64,000 nucleotides of DNA from assembly GCA_963815375.1 (NCBI GenBank), contig CAWFGX010000001.1, forward strand, positions 1,426,001 through 1,490,000, given 5' to 3'. Of the stretch, positions 58,801-64,000 are shown piece after piece. The translations under genes and the position numbers were made by a program. This DNA is from JASHPR01 sp963815375 (lineage in GTDB: Bacteria > Actinomycetota > Actinomycetes > Streptosporangiales > Streptosporangiaceae). Position 1 is the stretch's first letter; every line of letters starts with the position of its first letter. Below the pieces are notes generated by a model. It was not told the DNA's origin. It saw only the letters and a program-made list of their open reading frames with translations, and searched no databases.

Positions 58801-60042
58801 CTAGCCGCCGAGGATCGCGTCGACGAACGCGTCCGGCTCGAACGGCGCGAGGTCGTCGGGCCCCTCGCCGAGGCCGACCAGCTTCACCGGAACGCCCAGC
58901 TCGCGCTGGACCGCGATCACGATCCCGCCCTTGGCCGTGCCGTCAAGCTTGGTCAGGACAACCCCGGTGACGTCGACGACCTCGGCGAATACACGGGCCT
59001 GCCGCAGGCCGTTCTGGCCGATGGTCGCGTCCAGCACGAGCAGCACCTCGTCCACCGTGGCGTGCCGGGAGATCACTCGCTTGATCTTGCCAAGCTCATC
59101 CATCAGGCCCTGTTTGGTGTGCAGGCGTCCAGCGGTGTCGACGATGACTACGTCGATGCCCTTCTCGATGCCCTTGTTGACGGCATCGAATGCGACGCTC
59201 GCCGGGTCGGCGCCGTCCCGGTCGGAACGGACTGTCTCGGCGCCTACGCGCTTACCCCAGGTCTGCAGCTGATCCGCTGCAGCGGCGCGGAAGGTGTCCG
59301 CCGCTCCGAGCAGCACGGTCTGCCCATCTCCGATCAGAACGCGAGCGAGCTTGCCACAGGTAGTGGTCTTCCCCGTTCCGTTGACTCCGACGACGAGGAC
59401 CACCGCCGGCCGGTCACCGTGCCTGGCGGTGTGCAGCGACCGGTCCATATCCGGCCCGACCTGAGCCAGAAGCTGTTCTCGCAGCAGCGACCTGGCCTCC
59501 TCGCGGCTGCGCGTCCCCGCCACCTTGACCTCGGTGCGCAGGTCCTCGACGATCTGGCGGGCCGGTCCGACGCCCATGTCGGCCGTGATCAGGGTCTCCT
59601 CGATCTCGTCCCACGTCTCGTCGTCGAGGCGGCCGGAGGAGAGGAGATTGAGCAGGGCGGAGCCCATTGTGGTCTGCGACCGCGCGAGTCTGGCGCGCAG
59701 CCGGGCAAGCCGCCCTGCCGACGGCGGCGGCTTCTCGATCTCGGGCGCGACCGGCGGTGGCGCCTCGGCGGCCGTGGCCTCCGCTGGCTGTGCCTGCGCT
59801 GGCTGTGCCTCCGCTGGCTGTGCCTGCGCTGGCGGGGCCTGCGCTGGCGGGGCCTCGGCCACGTCCGGCTGGGCAGCGGCGGTTGCGGTGGCACCGTGCG
59901 GCTGCTCAGATCCGGCCTCGACCGTGGGGCGGTCCGGCGCTGACGGCAGGCGGTGGCGACGGCGGGTGCCCACTACCAGGGTGGTACCGCCGCCGCCGAT
60001 GATCACGACGGCAACGACGATGATGATTATCAGCAGTTCCAT
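58801..60042 (-). CDS. ftsY: Signal recognition particle receptor FtsY
   Basis: 413 residues: an N-terminal membrane helix (LLIIIIVVAVVIIGGGG), an Ala/Pro/Glu-rich A domain with imperfect PAQAQPAEA repeats, then the NG domain (SGRLDDETWDEIEETLITAD). GTPase motifs are GVNGTGKTTTCGKLA, DTFRAAAADQLQTW, DTAGRLHTKQGLMDELG and TKLDGTAKGG. It docks the Ffh-ribosome complex at the membrane. It follows smc by 45 bases, the conserved arrangement. Confidence 0.96.
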   Translation of the reverse strand: MELLIIIIVVAVVIIGGGGTTLVVGTRRRHRLPSAPDRPTVEAGSEQPHGATATAAAQPDVAEAPPAQAPPAQAQPAEAQPAQAQPAEATAAEAPPPVAPEIEKPPPSAGRLARLRARLARSQTTMGSALLNLLSSGRLDDETWDEIEETLITADMGVGPARQIVEDLRTEVKVAGTRSREEARSLLREQLLAQVGPDMDRSLHTARHGDRPAVVLVVGVNGTGKTTTCGKLARVLIGDGQTVLLGAADTFRAAAADQLQTWGKRVGAETVRSDRDGADPASVAFDAVNKGIEKGIDVVIVDTAGRLHTKQGLMDELGKIKRVISRHATVDEVLLVLDATIGQNGLRQARVFAEVVDVTGVVLTKLDGTAKGGIVIAVQRELGVPVKLVGLGEGPDDLAPFEPDAFVDAILGG

Positions 60043-60087
60043 GACGGCCCTAGTCTCGCAGACACCTGGCGGCGGGCTGCCTGCTGG

Positions 60088-63000
60088 TCAGGCGCTCTCC
60101 GGCTCCCGCAGCCGCTGGCTGACAACGGTGGATACCCCGTCACCCCGCATGCTGATCCCGTACAGCGTGTCGGCGATTTCCATGCTCCGCCGCTGGTGCG
60201 TGACGATGATCAGCTGCGAGGTGTCCCTCAGCTCGGTGAAGACCTGCAGCAGTCGCTGCAGGTTCGTGTCATCGAGAGCGGCCTCGACCTCGTCGAGCAG
60301 GTAGAACGGCGACGGCCGGGCCTTGAAGATGGCCAGCACGAACGCGATAGCGGTCAGCGCGCGCTCACCGCCGGACAGCAGCGACAGCCGCTTCACCTTC
60401 TTGCCGGGCGGCCTCGCCTCGATCTCGATGCCGGTTGCCAGCAGGTCGTCGGGCTCGGTGAGGAGCAGCCTGCCCTCGCCGCCGGGGAACAGGCGGCCGA
60501 TGATGTCCTCGAACTCCCTTGCGGTGTCCTCGTAGGCGGAGGCGAACACCTGCTGCACCCGGTCGTCGACTTCCTTGACCACGGTCAGAAGGTCCCGCCG
60601 CGTGCTGCGGAGGTCCTCAAGCTGAGTCGAGAGGAACGCGTGCCGCTCTTCCAGCGCCGAGAACTCCTCCAGGGCCAGCGGGTTCACCTTGCCCAGCTGG
60701 TCGAGCTGGCGCTGCGCGGTCTGTGCCCGGCGCTCGGTCGCGGCCCGGTCGTAAGGCACCGGAGGCTGGCCCTCGTCGGCGGCGGGAACACCGACAGCAG
60801 GGCCGTACTCGGCGATCAGCGTGTCGGGATCGATGCCGAATTCATCGGCAGCCCTCGCAGCCGTCTGCTCCAGCCGCATCTGGCGGGCCGCACGCTCGAT
60901 CTCGGCGCCGTGCGCGCTGCTCACCGCGGCCTCGTGCTCGGAGGCCAGATCACGAATCCTGGCCCGGACATCCTTCAGCTCGCCACCGCGCTCACGGCTT
61001 GCCCGCTCGGCATCCAGCCGCTCGGCGTCGGCCATAGCGCGGGACCGCTCGATCGCGGCCAGCGCGGCCAGGGCACCAGCGGCGACCGCCCCGGCCACCT
61101 TGGCCTGCCGCGCCCGGCGCTCGGCCCGCGCCCGGGCCAGCTGAATGGCCTGGCGCTCGGCTGTGGCGGCCGAGGCGAGCGCGTCACCGCGCCCGGCGAC
61201 GGCCCGCAGCCGTTCCTCCACCGTCCGAACCTCGAGTCTCGCCTCCATCTCGGCGTTCCTCGCCGCGGTAGCGTCGGCGGCCAGCGCGTCTTTGTCGGGA
61301 GCACTTTCTCGCTCTCCCGGAGTGTCATCCTCCCCCGACTCGGGGTCATCGCCGGGCGTGCCGCCCTGCGCCTCCTGAACCGCGAGCTTGCCCTGCAGAT
61401 CAGCGAGGTGGGCGAGGTGCTTCTCCCGCGAGCGGTCCGCTGCCTCGATCGCTGTGGTCAGCCGCCGGACTTCGTCCTGTGCCCCGCGGGCAGCACCAGC
61501 CAGGTTGCCCAGCCGGCCGGACGTCTCGGCCGCCGCTGCGTCTGCCTCCTGCAGCCCGGCCTGCGCCTCCGCCAGATCCTGGCGGAGCGCGTCCTCGTCC
61601 TCGATGGCCGCAGCGAGTTCCCGTTCGGCTCGCGCGCACCGATGCTCGGCCTGGGCCAGCCGCCCCGCAGCCTCCTGGGCCGCGGCCCGCAGCCCGAGCA
61701 GGCTCGGCGCGCCTGCCGACCCGCCGTGCGCCCAGTGCGCCCCGATCAGGTCTCCGCCGGAGGTCACGACGCGCAGCCGCGGCTGGGCCCGGACCAGCTC
61801 GATTCCCTGCGCCAGGTCGGCGGCCACTACCACGCCGCCCAGCAGCTGCTCCACCGCCCCGGCCAGCTCGGGCGGTGCTTTCACCAGGTCAACGGCGTGC
61901 TGGGCGGCGATGCCGTCGGGCACCGGGAGCCGCGGGCTCACCCCGTTGCCGCCGCCTGCGATCACCAGTCCCGCCTGCCCCGCGTTCTCACCCCTCAGCG
62001 CCGTCAGGATGGACACGGCCGCCTTGAGGTCCGCCACGGCCACCGCACCCGCTGCCGCGCCCAGCGCCGCCGTGATCGCCTCCTCAGCGCCGTCTCGCAC
62101 GGTCAGCAGCTCGGCCAGCGACCCCAGCACGCCACCAAATCTGTCCCGTTCGGCCAGCAGCACGCCGGACGCGTCGGCTCCGCGCCTGACCGCTTCCTGC
62201 AGTGCCTCGACGCGCGCTTCGAGCGCCGCCCGTTCCGCGCTGGCCTCGTGCTCCGCCGCCCGCAGCGTGGCCAGCCGCTGCGTGGACTGGGCCAGCCTGG
62301 CCGCAGCGCGTTCATGCGCGGCCGCGACGCCGGCCCGGTCCTCTCCCCGGTCGCTCACAACGTCCTGCAGCTCGCCGTACTCGTGCTGTGCCCGCTCAGC
62401 CCGCGACCGCGCTTGCTCAAGAGCTGCAGCAAGCCGGCCTGCTTCTTCCTGCGCCGCAGCCAGCCTGCTGCGAGCCTCCCCAACCTGGCTGCGCAGTCGC
62501 GACAGGCGCTCAGCGCGGGCCGCCGCCGCGCGGGCGTCAGCCGCGATCTTGCGCTCGGCCGCGGTCACAGCCGCCTCGGCCGCCTCCCGCCTGGTTACGA
62601 TCGCGCCCAGCTGGTCCCGGGCCCCGGCCAGCCGTTCGCGCAGTTCCGCCTCCTGCTCTCGCAGTGTGGCTGCCTGGGCGTCCAGTTCATCGGGGTCACG
62701 TCCTGGCCGCTGCGGCTCGGGCGGGGCCGAGAGGTTCCGGTGCCGCTCGCTGGCCAGGCTCGCCGTGGCGCGCAGGCGCTCGGAAAGACTCGACAGACCG
62801 AAGAACGCTTCCTGCGCGGCGGCCAGGCGCGGTGAGTGCTCTCGCTCGGCGCTCTCCAGTGCTTCCTCAGTGGCGCGCGCCTGCTCGAGCGCTGCCTCAA
62901 GCTCGGCGCGGCGGGCGGCCTTGGCCGCCTCGTCGGTCTCATCGGCCTCGAGCTCAGCCGCCAGCGTGGCGTAATCGTCGGCGAGCAGGCGCAGCCGCGC

Positions 63001-63672
63001 ATCGCGCAGGTCAGCCTGGATCACACCGGCCTTCCGCGCGATCTCAGCCTGGCGGCCCAGCGGCTTGAGCCGGCGGCCGATCTCGGCGGTCAGGTCGACC
63101 AGCCGGGTCAGGTTGGCCTGCATCGCATCCAGCTTGCGGAGCGCCTTCTCCTTGCGCCGGCGGTGCTTCAGGACCCCGGCGGCCTCCTCGACCAGCGCCC
63201 GCCGCGCGTCCGGCCCGGAGTTCAGGACGTCATCGAGCTGGCCCTGGCCCACGATCACGTGCATCTCCCGGCCGAGGCCGGTGTCAGAGAGCAGTTCCTG
63301 GACGTCGAGCAGCCGGCACTGGTCGCCGTTGATCGCATACTCGCTCTGGCCGGAGCGGAACAGCAGCCGGCTGATCGTGACTTCGGCGTACTCGATCGGC
63401 AGGGCCCCGTCGCTGTTGTCGATGGTCAGTGTGACCTCGGCGCGGCCGAGTGGCGGCCGGCCGGCGGTGCCGGCGAAGACGACGTCCTCCATCTTGCCGC
63501 CGCGCAGCGGCTTGACGCCCTGCTCGCCCATCACCCAGGAGAACGCGTCGACCACGTTCGACTTGCCGGATCCGTTGGGACCGACGATGCAGGTGATCCC
63601 CTGCTCGAACCGCAGCGAGGTGGCCGAGGCGAACGACTTGAAACCACGCAGCGTCAGCGACTTCAGGTACAC
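60088..63672 (-). CDS. smc: Chromosome segregation protein SMC
   Basis: 1194 residues from GTG 63672 (VYLKSLTLRGFKSFASATSL), with GGAGGAGGAG upstream; the open frame extends further but without conservation. N-terminal Walker A is VGPNGSGKSN. Long coiled coils run from about residue 170 to 500 and 660 to 1030, around a hinge with GGNGVSPRL and DLIGAHWAHGGS. The C-terminal lobe has the ABC signature LLSGGERALTAIAF and Walker B FYLLDEVEAALDD. It forms a ring that, with ScpAB, organises and segregates the chromosome. Confidence 0.96.
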   Translation of the reverse strand: MYLKSLTLRGFKSFASATSLRFEQGITCIVGPNGSGKSNVVDAFSWVMGEQGVKPLRGGKMEDVVFAGTAGRPPLGRAEVTLTIDNSDGALPIEYAEVTISRLLFRSGQSEYAINGDQCRLLDVQELLSDTGLGREMHVIVGQGQLDDVLNSGPDARRALVEEAAGVLKHRRRKEKALRKLDAMQANLTRLVDLTAEIGRRLKPLGRQAEIARKAGVIQADLRDARLRLLADDYATLAAELEADETDEAAKAARRAELEAALEQARATEEALESAEREHSPRLAAAQEAFFGLSSLSERLRATASLASERHRNLSAPPEPQRPGRDPDELDAQAATLREQEAELRERLAGARDQLGAIVTRREAAEAAVTAAERKIAADARAAAARAERLSRLRSQVGEARSRLAAAQEEAGRLAAALEQARSRAERAQHEYGELQDVVSDRGEDRAGVAAAHERAAARLAQSTQRLATLRAAEHEASAERAALEARVEALQEAVRRGADASGVLLAERDRFGGVLGSLAELLTVRDGAEEAITAALGAAAGAVAVADLKAAVSILTALRGENAGQAGLVIAGGGNGVSPRLPVPDGIAAQHAVDLVKAPPELAGAVEQLLGGVVVAADLAQGIELVRAQPRLRVVTSGGDLIGAHWAHGGSAGAPSLLGLRAAAQEAAGRLAQAEHRCARAERELAAAIEDEDALRQDLAEAQAGLQEADAAAAETSGRLGNLAGAARGAQDEVRRLTTAIEAADRSREKHLAHLADLQGKLAVQEAQGGTPGDDPESGEDDTPGERESAPDKDALAADATAARNAEMEARLEVRTVEERLRAVAGRGDALASAATAERQAIQLARARAERRARQAKVAGAVAAGALAALAAIERSRAMADAERLDAERASRERGGELKDVRARIRDLASEHEAAVSSAHGAEIERAARQMRLEQTAARAADEFGIDPDTLIAEYGPAVGVPAADEGQPPVPYDRAATERRAQTAQRQLDQLGKVNPLALEEFSALEERHAFLSTQLEDLRSTRRDLLTVVKEVDDRVQQVFASAYEDTAREFEDIIGRLFPGGEGRLLLTEPDDLLATGIEIEARPPGKKVKRLSLLSGGERALTAIAFVLAIFKARPSPFYLLDEVEAALDDTNLQRLLQVFTELRDTSQLIIVTHQRRSMEIADTLYGISMRGDGVSTVVSQRLREPESA

Positions 63673-64000
63673 CCGCCGGCTCTCCTCCTCCGGGAACCGC
63701 CCCTGCCTGGCGCGTTCGCTGCCCCTGGGCAAGCCACCTGGTGCCCGTTCCCGTCCGCCTTTTCCGGCTGTGCCGCCGGATTGGGTCGCCGGAATGGGCC
63801 GCCGGAGTGGCTTGCTCCCGGCGCCTCTCCCCGCCCGCACCCTACCGTGCGCAGGGCCGGTTCCCGAGCATCAAGGCCGCACGGGCCGAATAAAGGCTAG
63901 TGCTGTGCCGTCCAGAACGGCAGTCAGCGCCTGCGTCATCGGCTCCACTTCCCCGCTGCGGACTTTTCAGTCAATATCGGCGGCCCATGACCAAACCGTG
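63673..64000. other. Region upstream of smc
   Basis: 328 bases up to the window edge without a recognisable gene. The part next to smc is an Arg/Pro-coding open frame with no conservation. A 22-codon frame on the minus strand (ATG near 63960, MTQALTAVLDG then TGA near 63874) has a GTGGAG before it but no recognisable product. The smc promoter should lie here. Confidence 0.4.

Noticed and set aside
59953..62835. 960-codon open frame on the plus strand opposite ftsY and smc
   Set aside because: It is the antisense of two clear core genes; its composition (Arg/Gly/Leu/Pro) follows from GC-biased third positions on the other strand and nothing in it resembles a protein family.

Overview
The window comes from a high-GC actinomycete (Actinomycetota). 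The evidence is strong G/C at third codon positions, many GTG starts, a mycothiol gene (mshB), an AfsR-type regulator, a probable F420-dependent oxidoreductase, and the conserved actinobacterial order smc-ftsY-ffh-rpsP-khpA-rimM-trmD-rplS-lepB-rnhB-DUF2469-yraN-comM ... dprA-xerC-rpsB-tsf-pyrH-frr-cdsA-rlmN. A Streptosporangiales-like filamentous actinomycete is a reasonable guess, but the genus cannot be read from the sequence.

Left part (1-23 kb), mostly accessory and metabolic. It opens with the end of a permease, then an ArsR-like regulator translationally coupled to a small membrane/coiled-coil protein, a module that has been partly duplicated. Next come a cysteinyl-tRNA-synthetase-like protein that has lost its catalytic motifs, an arginine-to-glutamate-semialdehyde pair (ddaH-like and rocD), a lipoprotein divergent from a large AfsR/SARP regulator, a decayed GIY-YIG nuclease gene, and a histidine phosphatase gene cut by a VapBC-like toxin-antitoxin pair. 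Then follow DUF6113, an MFS transporter, serine/threonine kinase and WD40 relics, mshB, a three-gene Sdh1-type succinate dehydrogenase operon, two paralogous secreted proteins (one split by a 200-residue Thr/Pro/Ser repeat), a frameshifted uppP, a DUF6401-like gene and an ECF sigma factor with its membrane partner.

Right part (23-64 kb), mostly core housekeeping on the minus strand: typA, rlmN, cdsA, frr, pyrH, tsf, rpsB, xerC and dprA. An insertion of about 9.5 kb of accessory genes follows (PH-like membrane protein, RecQ helicase, MFS, secreted kelch protein, alpha/beta hydrolase with divergent TetR regulator, Bax-inhibitor-like protein, LLM oxidoreductase). Then come comM, yraN, DUF2469, rnhB, lepB, rplS, trmD, rimM, khpA, rpsP, ffh, a DivIVA-like gene, ftsY and smc. 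Working together, this block supplies translation (S2, EF-Ts, RRF, S16, L19, RimM, TrmD, RlmN), protein export (Ffh, FtsY, LepB), chromosome maintenance (SMC, XerC, DprA, RNase HII) and phospholipid synthesis (CdsA).

Four features stand out. In-frame GC-rich tandem repeats have expanded the ends of several core proteins (RnhB, LepB, S16). trmD has no ATG/GTG/TTG at its conserved N-terminus and appears to start at CTG. The toxin-antitoxin pair has its own leaderless promoter inside a palindrome exactly at its junction with the broken phosphatase. A 15-bp-arm inverted repeat separates the hydrolase from its TetR regulator. No tRNA, rRNA, CRISPR array or insertion sequence was recognised.
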